A DNA stretch of 64,000 nt from Bradyrhizobium sp. AUGA SZCCT0176 (GCF_018130145.1 NZ_JAFCMB010000015.1:62001-126000); one strand, 5' to 3'. Shown: positions 42,830 to 51,764, numbered from the stretch's first letter. The notes: generated by a model from the sequence alone, not told the origin. A program made the numbers and translations.

Positions 42830-43548
42830 TACGAGTTCTCCGCGCGATCCTTCAGGATGACAGCCAGCGGATTCGGTGTCGCCGCCGCGACAAGCTTCAA
42901 GGTATTGGTGTCGTGATGATTGAACGGGCGGTCTCGCCCCTTCACCAGAAGCTCGGTTTCAAGCAGATAGGTCCAGCTTCCATCGTCGTTGAAGGTGATG
43001 TCGCACCGGTAGCTTTCCGTGCGGAACGCTTCGTCCAGAAATTCCGTCGAGCAGATTCCGTAACGCGTATCGCCGCGCTTCGCCGTGACCGAGATTCGCC
43101 TGTCGTCCGGCTTGGCGTGGCCCGCTGCGAGCAACACCTGGCCTCGCGGAATGGTCACGCTTTGCAGGATCAGGCCGGTTGCGGGCTCCCAGAGCCAATA
43201 GCCGACCTGATCGTGGAAGGTGATGTCTTCCTCCGGCGTGTTGATGTGGATGTGATAGCGCAACCCATAAAACAGCTGCGGTCCGTTGGCCTGCGGATCG
43301 ATCGGGTCCATCCGGATATGCTCGCGAAAAACCCGACGCTCCGAACCGTCGGCTTTGGGGTTGACGTCCACGCCCTTGTCCGCCTGCCAGATACCCGCCA
43401 GATGACGGAGCGGTCCGAGATTGGCGAGGCTATCAGGCGATACGTTGTCAGGCTCGGTAAAGATGTCGGCGGGAATGGGCAGCATAAGAAAACCTCGTGT
43501 GATCGCGGTTTCGGCAATATCAGGCTTCGCGGGCGATTGCGTCGCCAT
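42829..43548 (-). CDS. Nitrobindin-like heme-binding beta-barrel protein
   Basis: 239 residues. LGPLRHLAGIWQADKG begins the FABP-like/nitrobindin fold (PF08768), with DITFHDQVGYWLWEPATGLI and VTIPRGQVLLAAGHA typical of bacterial members. Eukaryotic and plant relatives bind heme b and NO. A heme-ligating His cannot be assigned with certainty from sequence alone. The first 40 residues precede the barrel and look disordered. Confidence 0.8.
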   Translation of the reverse strand: MATQSPAKPDIAETAITRGFLMLPIPADIFTEPDNVSPDSLANLGPLRHLAGIWQADKGVDVNPKADGSERRVFREHIRMDPIDPQANGPQLFYGLRYHIHINTPEEDITFHDQVGYWLWEPATGLILQSVTIPRGQVLLAAGHAKPDDRRISVTAKRGDTRYGICSTEFLDEAFRTESYRCDITFNDDGSWTYLLETELLVKGRDRPFNHHDTNTLKLVAAATPNPLAVILKDRAENS

Positions 43549-43662
43549 TTCGGTGTCCGCCAGCTATAAGCTTAAATTGCGTTTCCCAGAGCGACAAGTC
43601 GCGCAGGAAAGCAGCGGGTATGCGCCGGCAACGTTTGCCGGTGATCAGGCGTGGAAATATTC

Positions 43663-43998
43663 ATGATCAAAAACGGGCTTTATTCGCTGCATGCCAAATC
43701 CCGCGCCGGCGTGGCCGATGACGTTGGCGGCATCCTGATCTTCCGCGACGGCCAGATCCATGGCGGCGATGCGTATGTCTATTACACCGGCAGCTATGAG
43801 TGCTCGGGTGGAAGCTGGAAAGGCAAGATGACCAGCGCGGAGCATACCCCGACCGGGCGACCGATGGCGGCCCGGGTCCAATACATTGGATTTTTCGGCA
43901 CGTACAACGACGCCGGCGCCAAGGTGGATGCGATGGCGCTCGTTGGAGAGCAAGGGATTCGGTATGATGCGGTGTTGCGGTTGTTGGTGGAGGGGTGA
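43663..43998 (+). CDS. GrlR-like small regulatory-fold protein
   Basis: 111 residues from ATG 43663, with GGAAAT upstream. MIKNGLYSLHAKSRAGVADD, then GGILIFRDGQIHGGDAYVYYTGSYE and the KMTSAEHTPTGRP segment match the beta-sandwich GrlR family, named after the repressor of the LEE type III secretion system. No type III secretion genes are near, so the role is unknown. Many rhizobia carry such stand-alone members. Confidence 0.75.
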   Translation: MIKNGLYSLHAKSRAGVADDVGGILIFRDGQIHGGDAYVYYTGSYECSGGSWKGKMTSAEHTPTGRPMAARVQYIGFFGTYNDAGAKVDAMALVGEQGIRYDAVLRLLVEG

Positions 43999-44415
43999 AT
44001 TCGATTGGCGCCGCTACACGTGCCACGCACCCGGATGCGAACGCATTGGGCGAGATGAAAAGCCCGTAACGGTCGACACCGCGCTACGGCTCGGCAATTC
44101 CTTAAGTCCGGCGCTGCGTTCTGGATGAGTATTCAGCTTCGGCCGACGACGTGCTCGCGCCGTAGATCAATAAGATCTGCGTCTTACAAGGCGGCGTGAG
44201 AGTGACGCTCCAGGAATCAGGCGGTCGGCGCACCTAACAAGCAGGACGATCTGGCGCGCTGTCACCGTAACTGCCCGATCTAATGCCATTTCGATTGCAG
44301 TATGGACGGGCACTCGAAAAGGTTGTGTACATTCTGCGTGACGGGCATCATGAGGCAGGCTTCTGATTCCGACGACTTGGCTGATTTTTGAGAAGCAAAC
44401 GAAAGCAATACGCTC
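43999..44415. other. Intergenic region before the DUF262 gene
   Basis: No gene is supported. At 44230-44269 it contains the left copy of a degenerate repeat (GCACCTAA...CTGTCACCGTA) whose right copy is beyond the DUF262 gene at 46637-46677. The base composition is lower in GC near the gene start. Confidence 0.5.
44230..44269. repeat. Left copy of 40-bp degenerate repeat flanking the DUF262 gene
   Basis: GCACCTAA and CTGTCACCGTA at its ends are identical to the right copy at 46637-46677; the middle differs. Both copies have an internal inverted repeat (here GCGCACC with GGCGCGC, one mismatch). Confidence 0.6.
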
Positions 44416-46605
44416 ATGGAAACGCAAGTACGCACCCCTCAGATGGTCTTCATGCAACCCCAAAGATTTGTCGTTCCTTTGTTTCAACGACCTTATGTTT
44501 GGAACGAAGAAAATCAATGGGAGCCGCTCTGGAACGACGTTGTGCGTGTTGCGGAGAGAGTGCTGAAGCAGCCGACCGAAAAGCATCATCCCCATTTCCT
44601 GGGCGCTGTTGTCCTACAGCAAATGCAGAAGCAAACAGGTCAGATGCAGGAGCGGACCGTAATTGATGGTCAGCAGCGGTTGACCACGTTGCAATTACTT
44701 CTTGACGCGCTCCATGCGGAATTGATGGCAGTTCAGGCATTGCAGCCGGCAATGAGGCTAGAGCCACTAGTAAAAAATGCCGAGCCGTTTTGCTTGAAGC
44801 ACGAAGACCGCTTTAAGGTCTGGCCGACAAATCGCGACCGGCCAGCATTCAATGCTGTTATGGGAGCGACGCCTCCCATCGACTACACCGCAGTCGGTCA
44901 TCGCGGCGAAAAGATGGTGGAGGCGCACCGGTTCTTTGGCGAGCAGGCGCGCGATTGGCTCAAGGCAGCTGGCTCTGAGGTAACACAAATACGCGCGGCG
45001 GCCATTGAGACTGTGGTCCGAGAACTCCTACAGATGGTGGTGATTGACCTTACGGTCGATGAAAACGCGCAGGAGATTTTTGAAACGTTAAACGCCCGGG
45101 GCGCGCAGCTTACCGCCGCCGATCTGATCAAGAACTTCATTTTCCAACGGCTGCTTGAAGCCGGCACCAACGTCGAGGAAGCCTATCAAAAAAATTGGAA
45201 AGATTTTGAGACGGCATTTTGGGAGACAGAAATAAGCGTTGGACGGCTGCGCTACTCCCGCTCTGCTATATTCCTCAATCATTGGTTGATTGCGCGCACC
45301 GGTGAGGAGGTTTTGGCTCGAGAAGTATTCGACCGATTTAAGCTGTTCGCAGACCATGAGGCTGGACTTCCCATGCACAAGTTGCTTGAGCAGGTTCACG
45401 CCGCCGCTGTTGTTTACCGCGGCTTTATTACTGCCGCGGCTAGCAACACTGGGCCAATCGATGGTCTGGGCTTATTCGGGTATCGGACCGGCGTTCTCGA
45501 AAGCGAAGTGATCAAGCCATTGGTGCTCGATTTACTCGACCCGGAGCAGACGGCAATTCCGCCCGCACAATTCGCAAAGGCCCTATCCGTAGTGGAAAGT
45601 TGGATGGTTCGCCGAATGCTGGTTCGTGCAACCACCAAAAACTACAATCAGGTCGTAGCCGAGGTAATAGCGCTCTTACGAAAGTCAAATCGTGCCAACT
45701 CGGGTGATGTGATCGAGGCTTTCCTGGCTGGACAGACGACGGGAAGCAGGTACTGGCCCGACGATGCTGAGCTTGAGCAGGAGCTTGTATCACTACAGGC
45801 ATATAGGCGCCTTGGCCGAGGACGCCTCCGAATGGTCCTTGAAGGCATCGAAGATCATCTGAGAGGATGGAGCAACGGACAACGCGGCTTAGGCGAGGAG
45901 CGCGTCAGTAGGGGCAAACTCGCGATCGAACACGTGATGCCGAGGAAATGGCACACACATTGGGCAATTCAAGAAGGCAGTAACGAGGCGGATCGGGAAA
46001 GCATCATCCACACCCTTGGCAATCTCACGCTGCTAACTGGCAAAATTAATTCCAAAGTCTCGAATGGGCCATGGCCTGGCAGCGCCGGCAAACGCGCGTC
46101 GCTTGAAAAGCATGACGTCCTCATTTTGAACCGGGACCTTTTGAGAAAAGGGGGTGACCAGTGGACCGACCATGCCATTCGCGCCCGAACGAAGGAACTT
46201 GTGCGGATCATAGGCCAGATTTGGCCAGTTCCATCGGATCATCGTTCGGGGTTTGCGGGGTACAGGCCAACCTTTCGTAGAACGGTTGATCTGGCAGACC
46301 TTATCACAGGCGGTGCGCTTCAACCTGGAATGTCACTCTATCCTCGTCGAAAGAAGCACAGCGACAAAGTCGCAACGCTCCTGCCCGACGGGAAAATAGA
46401 GGTTGATGGCGCAGCCTTTTCCAGCGCCACTGAAGCAGCTACCGCAATTGCTGGAAAGCGGACGAACGGGTGGTGGTTCTTTGTAACTGATCAAGCCACC
46501 AAACGCTCGCTTCGTAACATTCGACGCGACTATATCGACACCATGTCTGTAGACGCAGATGACGACGACCAAGACGATGATGGAGATGATGACGAGACGT
46601 CCTAG
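44416..46605 (+). CDS. DUF262-HNH(DUF1524)-RAMA protein, type IV restriction-like
   Basis: 729 residues. The N-terminal DUF262 domain has VPLFQRPYVWNEENQW (20-35), the nucleotide-binding DGQQRLTTL (84-92) and FETLNARGAQLTAADLIKN (222-240). A DUF1524 HNH nuclease follows with IEHVMP (504-509) and LGNLTLLTGKINSKVSN (534-550). A C-terminal RAMA-like modified-DNA reader (about 624-705: LITGGALQPGMSLYP ... NGWWFFV) precedes an Asp-rich end. GmrSD relatives cleave DNA with modified bases, so this is probably a single-gene anti-phage system. GC is visibly lower than in neighbours and it is flanked by repeats, indicating transfer. Confidence 0.88.
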   Translation: METQVRTPQMVFMQPQRFVVPLFQRPYVWNEENQWEPLWNDVVRVAERVLKQPTEKHHPHFLGAVVLQQMQKQTGQMQERTVIDGQQRLTTLQLLLDALHAELMAVQALQPAMRLEPLVKNAEPFCLKHEDRFKVWPTNRDRPAFNAVMGATPPIDYTAVGHRGEKMVEAHRFFGEQARDWLKAAGSEVTQIRAAAIETVVRELLQMVVIDLTVDENAQEIFETLNARGAQLTAADLIKNFIFQRLLEAGTNVEEAYQKNWKDFETAFWETEISVGRLRYSRSAIFLNHWLIARTGEEVLAREVFDRFKLFADHEAGLPMHKLLEQVHAAAVVYRGFITAAASNTGPIDGLGLFGYRTGVLESEVIKPLVLDLLDPEQTAIPPAQFAKALSVVESWMVRRMLVRATTKNYNQVVAEVIALLRKSNRANSGDVIEAFLAGQTTGSRYWPDDAELEQELVSLQAYRRLGRGRLRMVLEGIEDHLRGWSNGQRGLGEERVSRGKLAIEHVMPRKWHTHWAIQEGSNEADRESIIHTLGNLTLLTGKINSKVSNGPWPGSAGKRASLEKHDVLILNRDLLRKGGDQWTDHAIRARTKELVRIIGQIWPVPSDHRSGFAGYRPTFRRTVDLADLITGGALQPGMSLYPRRKKHSDKVATLLPDGKIEVDGAAFSSATEAATAIAGKRTNGWWFFVTDQATKRSLRNIRRDYIDTMSVDADDDDQDDDGDDDETS

Positions 46606-46631
46606 CCAGCACCGCACCGTGTAGCTATGGG

Positions 46632-46677
46632 ACAGTGCACCTAATTGGGCGAGAATGTTTGGTGCACTGTCACCGTA
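46632..46677. repeat. Right copy of the flanking repeat, with perfect inverted arms
   Basis: ACAGTGCACC (46632-46641) and GGTGCACTGT (46661-46670) are perfect 10-bp arms 19 bases apart, followed by CACCGTAGTT. The hairpin may also terminate the DUF262 transcript. Partial match to 44230-44269. Confidence 0.7.
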
Positions 46678-46705
46678 GTTTATTAAGCGCTTTCTCGGCA
46701 CCAAG

Positions 46706-46779
46706 TAGCCCGCATGAGCAAAGTGATACGCGGGGATGGGCCAACCAAAACCCGGATGTCGCTTCGCTCATCCGGGCTA
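46706..46779. repeat. TAGCCCGCATGAGC palindromic element
   Basis: TAGCCCGCATGAGC at the left is nearly complementary to GCTCATCCGGGCTA at the right. This is a common dispersed element with CCGGATG...CATCCGGGCTACG sequence. Confidence 0.75.
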
Positions 46780-46836
46780 CGCTCGCCAAGCGCCAACTTT
46801 GTTGAACCGGGCGGGCGCAAGGTCCCCACCGACCTG

Positions 46837-49488
46837 TCACGCCACCGCCTGCCGCTCGCTCTCGGGAAGGACCTGCAGCAACAGTTCGCCGAACGGCACG
46901 GGCTTGCTGAAGAGATATCCCTGGCCCAGGGCAATTCCGAGCGCGCGGATCTTTTCGACCTGGTCGTAGGTCTCGACGCCTTCGGCGACGATCGAAAGGT
47001 TCAACGTCTTCGCAAGCTGAACGATCGATCCGAGGACGGCAACGGTCTCGGCGCGACCGATCCTGTCGATGAAGGACTTGTCGATCTTGACCTTGTTGAA
47101 CGGAAAAGCGGTCAGATAGGACAGTGACGAATAGCCGACGCCGAAATCGTCGAGCGCGATGGAAACGCCAAGCCGTTTCAGGCGTTCGAGCGTCTTGAGA
47201 TTTTCCTGGCTGTCGGCCAGAAAGACGCTCTCGGTGATCTCGAGCTCCAGCCGTGTCTCGGCAAGTCCGCTGTCCGCCAGCGCGGCCATTATGGAATCGA
47301 CGAGAGTGCCGCCCGCAAATTGCAGAGCCGAGAGGTTGACGGCAACCTTGATATCATGCGGCAGCATCACGGCATGGCGACACGCCTTGGCGAGCACCAG
47401 ATCGCCGAGCTCGCCGATCAGTCCCCCCCGTTCCGCAACCGGAATGAATTCAGCGGGAGGGATCAGGCCTCTGGTCTTGTGGCGCCAGCGCGCCAGGGCC
47501 TCGACCGATTTCGCGCGGCCCGTCGAGAGCTCGAATATCGGCTGATAGAACACCTCAATCTCTTCGCGCCAGATCGCCTCGCGAAGCTCGATTTCGAGGA
47601 TGTCGCGCTGGTCGGCTTCGGCCTTGAGCTCCGGCGAGTAGAGATGGAAACAATTTCGACCGGCATTCTTCGACTTGTAGAGCGCAAGATCGGCATTGCG
47701 AAGAATTTCATCGGTGCGCGTGCCATGCTCGGGCACCACGGCGCCACCGATGCTGCATCCGATCACGACCGGGTGGCCGTCTATTTCATAGGGTTCGGCA
47801 ATGGCCTGGACCAGGCGCGCGGCGAGCGTTGCGGCGTCGTCCTGCAGCGCGGACGGCCCCGGCGCCACGATCAGCGCAAACTCGTCGCCGCCGATCCGGG
47901 CCGCCGTATCGACGGTTCGGGCCTGCGCCTTGATTCGACCGGCGACCTGCCTGAGAAGCGCATCGCCGCAGTGGTGGCCGAGCGCGTCGTTGACGGACTT
48001 GAACTTGTCGAGATCCAGCAGGAGCACGGCGAACGGCGTATGGTGCAGAAGATACTTGTCCAGCGCTTCGTCAAGGGAACCCCTGAACAGGTTACGATTC
48101 GCAAGGCCGGTCAGGCTGTCATAGTGCGCCAGCCTCTCGATGCGGTCCTCGGAAGCCTTGCGTTCGGTGATGTCCTCATGCGTCGCAACCCAGCCACCGC
48201 TCTCGCGCCGTCCATAGGAAATATGGATGACGCGCCCGTCCGGAAACTGCACCGTGTTCGAAGTGTGCTCCGATTTGGCGAGCCGGTCCTTGAGGTCAAC
48301 CAGATAGGCGTCGAGATCACGCACGGCCTCCTGGTGTGCAAACACCTCGCGGAAATTCATGCCGACCCTGATGTTGTCAGGCGAAAGCTCATAGGCATCG
48401 AGCCATTGTCGGTTGAACGCGATCAGGCGATCCTCGCCATCAAACATGCTCAACCCCTGCGGAAGATTTCGCAGCGCATCCTCGAATTTGCTCAGGGAGT
48501 CGCGCAGTTCGCGCTGCGCCCCGTCGAGCGCCTTCTGTCTTCGCCAGTGCAGCGCGGTCGCCATCAGAATGATGAAAGTGAGCAGAAGCGCTCCACCGAG
48601 ATAGATTTGCTGCCTGGCTTGAGAGCGCGAATAGATCTCCTGCTCTGAAATGCCGGCGGTAAAGATCAGCGGAAAAACGCGCGATCTGCGCGCCGTGACC
48701 AACCTGTTGCTCCGGTTCGCGCGGCCTTCGCTCCCGCTCCAGTTCCAATACTGGCTATAGGCGCTGTCCCGTAACGCGCCTTCGACGTGGCCGGGATTGC
48801 GCTGTCCGAGCACCGTGCCCTGGTCTATTCCCCGCGCGGCGAGCACGATGTAGTCGGCATTCCTGAGGACAAGGGTTCCTCCGATACCGAGCTTTGCCGT
48901 ATCGTAGAACCTGCCGACCAGATCCACGCTGATCGAGCCTACGACGACGCCCGCCGGACCTTTGCCGTGGTCGAACAGCTTTCTGGCGATCTGGATGGTC
49001 CATTTGTTCGACGCCCGCCCGAACACCGGCTTTGCGACGTAGAGCCGATCTTCGGTCAGCTCCATCACCTTGGCGAAGTGCTCCCGGTCCCCGAGATAGA
49101 GCGGCGGGCCGGAGTAGCCGGTCGTCGTATCGGACAAATAGCCGTTTGCTCCGATCAGCGAGAACTGCACCACGTCGCCGCTCGCCATCTGCGCTTTACC
49201 GGCCCAGAATTTCAGGCTGAAGGCGGCCGGATCCTGGGCGTAAAGCGCACGCACGACCAGCAGTGACTGATCTACCCGCTCGAATATCCGCTCGGTATTT
49301 TCCTCAAACAGTTGAGCGACACTGTTTCCGTGCGCCCGCGCCTGTTGCAGCGCCTCCGCCCGTTCCGAAGAGGTGATCGCGAAGTAGCCGATCCACACCA
49401 GCGGCAAAAAGAACAGCGCGATTTGCAGCGGGGCATTTCGCAGGATTCCCTTTGCAGCTTTGCGAACCAATCTGCGGGCGTGAATCAC
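46837..49488 (-). CDS. GGDEF-EAL cyclic-di-GMP protein with periplasmic sensor
   Basis: About 883 residues; GTG 49488 is preferred (GGGA nine bases upstream), a TTG three codons earlier is possible. Order: membrane helix (about 20-40), periplasmic dCache-like sensor (to about 285), second helix, PAS domain (about 335-450), GGDEF domain with the intact RIGGDEF motif, and EAL domain with intact VEALARW, DDFGVGYSS and EGVE segments. Both domains look catalytically competent, so it could make and degrade c-di-GMP, with the outcome set by the sensor. It probably controls motility or biofilm. Monocistronic. Confidence 0.93.
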   Translation of the reverse strand: MIHARRLVRKAAKGILRNAPLQIALFFLPLVWIGYFAITSSERAEALQQARAHGNSVAQLFEENTERIFERVDQSLLVVRALYAQDPAAFSLKFWAGKAQMASGDVVQFSLIGANGYLSDTTTGYSGPPLYLGDREHFAKVMELTEDRLYVAKPVFGRASNKWTIQIARKLFDHGKGPAGVVVGSISVDLVGRFYDTAKLGIGGTLVLRNADYIVLAARGIDQGTVLGQRNPGHVEGALRDSAYSQYWNWSGSEGRANRSNRLVTARRSRVFPLIFTAGISEQEIYSRSQARQQIYLGGALLLTFIILMATALHWRRQKALDGAQRELRDSLSKFEDALRNLPQGLSMFDGEDRLIAFNRQWLDAYELSPDNIRVGMNFREVFAHQEAVRDLDAYLVDLKDRLAKSEHTSNTVQFPDGRVIHISYGRRESGGWVATHEDITERKASEDRIERLAHYDSLTGLANRNLFRGSLDEALDKYLLHHTPFAVLLLDLDKFKSVNDALGHHCGDALLRQVAGRIKAQARTVDTAARIGGDEFALIVAPGPSALQDDAATLAARLVQAIAEPYEIDGHPVVIGCSIGGAVVPEHGTRTDEILRNADLALYKSKNAGRNCFHLYSPELKAEADQRDILEIELREAIWREEIEVFYQPIFELSTGRAKSVEALARWRHKTRGLIPPAEFIPVAERGGLIGELGDLVLAKACRHAVMLPHDIKVAVNLSALQFAGGTLVDSIMAALADSGLAETRLELEITESVFLADSQENLKTLERLKRLGVSIALDDFGVGYSSLSYLTAFPFNKVKIDKSFIDRIGRAETVAVLGSIVQLAKTLNLSIVAEGVETYDQVEKIRALGIALGQGYLFSKPVPFGELLLQVLPESERQAVA

Positions 49489-49744
49489 AGCACGCAATCC
49501 CGCGCGAGCCGGAAACCCACGGTTGCGCTCTCAGAGCATAGCAACGCCTTCAAATATGACATCGACTATCTTCGCCTGAACCGCCCGGGGATCCGCATCG
49601 CCGCGGCCGGACACCGCCGAGATCTTGCAATCCCTGAACGTAGCGTCGGCAGCCTTAAGTTTTCGTGTTCGCGCAGGTTCAATGTTTATGTCAAAACCCC
49701 CCGTAACATCACGGAGATAGCTGCGATCCTGCGCTTCGCCTGAC
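49489..49744. other. Intergenic region, nothing recognised
   Basis: Between the GGDEF-EAL start and the tRNA-Phe duplication. No convincing gene, repeat or promoter was seen. Confidence 0.35.
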
Positions 49745-49832
49745 GGCTACGCCGCGGCGAGCCGTTGCTCGGCGACTTCTTCGGGATGCGGCGTTACTGA
49801 GGTTAATGGTGCCCAGGGGCGGGATCGAACCA
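49745..49832. repeat. Degenerate duplicate of the tRNA-Phe 3' end and flank
   Basis: 88 bp that match 49851-49938 at about 91% (8 differences). The last 26 bases (49807-49832) are an exact copy of the 3' end of tRNA-Phe including CCA. The period is 106 bp. A GCTTCGCCC...GGGCTACGCC palindromic stretch lies between the copies. Confidence 0.88.
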
Positions 49833-49912
49833 TCCGGCTTCGCCCAAGCGGGCTACGCCGGGACAAGCCTTTACTCGGCGGCTTCTTCGGGATGCGGCGT
49901 GACTGAGATTAA

Positions 49913-49988
49913 TGGTGCCCAGGGGCGGGATCGAACCACCGACACTGCGATTTTCAGTCGCATGCTCTACCAACTGAGCTACCTGGGC
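49913..49988 (-). tRNA. tRNA-Phe (anticodon GAA)
   Basis: 76 bases with encoded CCA. Acceptor GCCCAGG/CCTGGGC, D-loop AGCTCAGTTGGTAGAGC, anticodon arm GCGACTGAAAATCGC (GAA) and T-arm GGTGGTTCGATCCCGCC all fold normally. It closes the housekeeping block that starts at murA, and its 3' end is duplicated just downstream. Confidence 0.97.
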
Positions 49989-50145
49989 ATGTCCCGGCGC
50001 GGAGCAGGGAGCGCCGGTTTATAGTCAGGCCGGACGGCTGTGTCCACCCAGCTTCGCCGTTGGCTTCGCTTGGCGCGGCTCGGCGTCGGTATCGTCCACA
50101 AACTATTGGAAATTAACTGGTATTTCGTATCCGGCATGCCCCGCC

Positions 50146-50382
50146 CTACTCCTCGTCTTCTGCCTCATTCTCCTTGCCGGGGATGACGTAGCGGCCGGAG
50201 AGCCAGCGGTTCAGGTCGACGTCGCGGCAGCGCGGGGAACAGAACGGCAGGGTTTTGGGGTTCTCGGCGGGCCTGCCGCATTCCGGGCAAGGCTTCGATG
50301 AAGGCTTCGATGAAGGCTTCGACACGCCCGATCCGGCCTGGCCCGTATCCTTCCCCGCATCTTTGGGCGGGTCAGCTGGCAT
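50146..50382 (-). CDS. yacG: DNA gyrase inhibitor/zinc protein YacG
   Basis: 78 residues with the four-cysteine zinc site CPECGRPAENPKTLPFCSPRC (C-x2-C-x15-C-x3-C), DVDLNRWLSGRYVIPG and an acidic tail, all typical. E. coli YacG binds GyrB and blocks gyrase. The N-terminus is extended and contains a KPSS repeat coded by a 12-bp tandem repeat (50290-50324). It overlaps the end of maf by 11 bases, indicating cotranscription. Confidence 0.92.
   Translation of the reverse strand: MPADPPKDAGKDTGQAGSGVSKPSSKPSSKPCPECGRPAENPKTLPFCSPRCRDVDLNRWLSGRYVIPGKENEAEDEE
50290..50324. repeat. 12-bp tandem repeat in yacG
   Basis: GGCTTCGATGAA is repeated almost three times and encodes SKPSSKPSSKP in the linker before the zinc site. 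In-frame and variable-looking. Confidence 0.85.
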
Positions 50383-50995
50383 TCAACCAGCCGAATCGGA
50401 TCGGAAAACCTTCGCCGCCGAGCAGCGTGACCGTTTCATAGAGCGGCAGGCCGACGATGTTGGTGTAGGAGCCGACCATTTTGACCACGAACGATCCGGC
50501 GATGCCCTGCACCGCATAGCCGCCGGCTTTGCCGCGCCATTCGCCGGAACCGATATAGGCTTGGATGTCGTCCTCGTTCAGCCGCTTGAAGCGCACGCGG
50601 GTCTCGATCAGGCGTTGGCGAAAGGCTTCCTTCGGCGTCACCAGGCAGATCGCCGTGTAGACGCGATGGTTGCGGCCCGACAGCAGCCGCAGGCACTGCG
50701 AGGCTTCGTCGACCAGGTTCGCCTTCGGCAGGATGCGGCGGCCGACCGCGACCACGGTGTCGGCGGCGAGGATGAAGGAACCGCGCAGCTCGTCGTCGAG
50801 CTGCACGGATTTCAGCGCGGCATCGGCCTTGGCGCGCGCCAGGCGATTGGCGCAGGCGCGCGGCAGCTCGCCCCGCTTCGGGGTCTCGTCGACGTCAGCG
50901 GGACGCAACGCGTCGGGCTCGATGCCGGCCTGGTTGAGCAGGCTGAGCCGTCGCGGCGAACCGGAGGCAAGAACGAATTTGGGACGGCCAAGCAT
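50372..50995 (-). CDS. maf: Maf-like nucleoside triphosphate pyrophosphatase
   Basis: 207 residues with the Maf signature LASGSPRRLSLL near the N-terminus, the motif VDETPKRGELP, and FILAADTVVAVGRRIL and SGRNHRVYTAI further on. Maf proteins hydrolyse non-canonical or modified NTPs. Cytoplasmic. Followed immediately by yacG with overlap. Confidence 0.94.
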   Translation of the reverse strand: MLGRPKFVLASGSPRRLSLLNQAGIEPDALRPADVDETPKRGELPRACANRLARAKADAALKSVQLDDELRGSFILAADTVVAVGRRILPKANLVDEASQCLRLLSGRNHRVYTAICLVTPKEAFRQRLIETRVRFKRLNEDDIQAYIGSGEWRGKAGGYAVQGIAGSFVVKMVGSYTNIVGLPLYETVTLLGGEGFPIRFGWLNAS

Positions 50996-51109
50996 GCTGA
51001 TTTTGGGAGGCAGAGGAATCGAGGGGGCGAATGCGCGCGGAACCTATCGGAAGGGCGTGGTTTTCACAACCGGGTGGCAAGTGGTTGTGGCTGCGTGGAA
51101 AAATCCTAT

Positions 51110-51275
51110 CGCCGCACGCGCAGTGCGCCCCCTCTCCCGCGCTTGCGGGGGAAGGTTGGGGTGGGGGCTCCCTCGGCGACGGGACTCGCGGAGAGAGCCC
51201 CCACCCGCCTCGCTTTGCTCGGCACCCTAAGAGCGAGCTTCGCTCGTCTCGACCCCGCAAAGCGCGGGAGAGGGA
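51110..51275. repeat. CCCTCTCCCGC intergenic palindromic element
   Basis: Left CCCCCTCTCCCGCGCTTGCG and right CGCAAAGCGCGGGAGAGGG form the outer arms; GGTGGGGGCTC and GAGAGCCCCCACC pair inside. This is a typical large Bradyrhizobium hairpin element. It fills the space between maf and the phosphatase gene. Confidence 0.85.
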
Positions 51276-51280
51276 AGAAG

Positions 51281-51748
51281 CTACCCGCTCGCCGCGCCCA
51301 CCTTCGAAAACCTCCGGCGGATGCGCAGCGAGAGGCCGTCGCAGACGTCGCGATAGGCTTGCAGCTTCTGCTCGCGGCTGCCTTCGGTGTCGGTCGGATC
51401 CGGCGTCGGCCAGTATTCGACGTCGGCGGCCAGCGTGTGCGTCAGGGCCAGCGCCTTGTGATGCGCTTCGGGCGACAGCGTGATGATGAGATCGAAATTG
51501 AGCCCTTCCCAATCCTCGAGTTCCTCGAACGTCTGCGGCTTGTGGCCGGAAATATCCTGGCCGAGTTCGGCCATCACGGCGACAGCGAACGGATCGAGCT
51601 CGCCCTTCCTGACGCCGGCGGATTTCACATAGAGCGCCTGCGGGAACATCTGCTGCAGCAGGCTTTCGGCCATCGGCGAACGCACGCTGTTCAGGCCGCA
51701 TGAGAACAATACGGCCTGCGGATTGCGCGCGCGGGGCGGCGCGTCCAT
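51281..51748 (-). CDS. Low-molecular-weight protein tyrosine phosphatase family
   Basis: 155 residues. The P-loop CGLNSVRS matches C-x5-R-S and follows the strand AVLFS; the general-acid Asp is in PTPDPTDTEGS. Such enzymes dephosphorylate tyrosine or, in arsenate reductases, arsenate; the conserved location in the murA-maf cluster of Rhizobiales suggests an envelope or division role, but this is inference. Confidence 0.88.
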   Translation of the reverse strand: MDAPPRARNPQAVLFSCGLNSVRSPMAESLLQQMFPQALYVKSAGVRKGELDPFAVAVMAELGQDISGHKPQTFEELEDWEGLNFDLIITLSPEAHHKALALTHTLAADVEYWPTPDPTDTEGSREQKLQAYRDVCDGLSLRIRRRFSKVGAASG

Positions 51749-51764
51749 GCGGTCAGTCTTCTCT

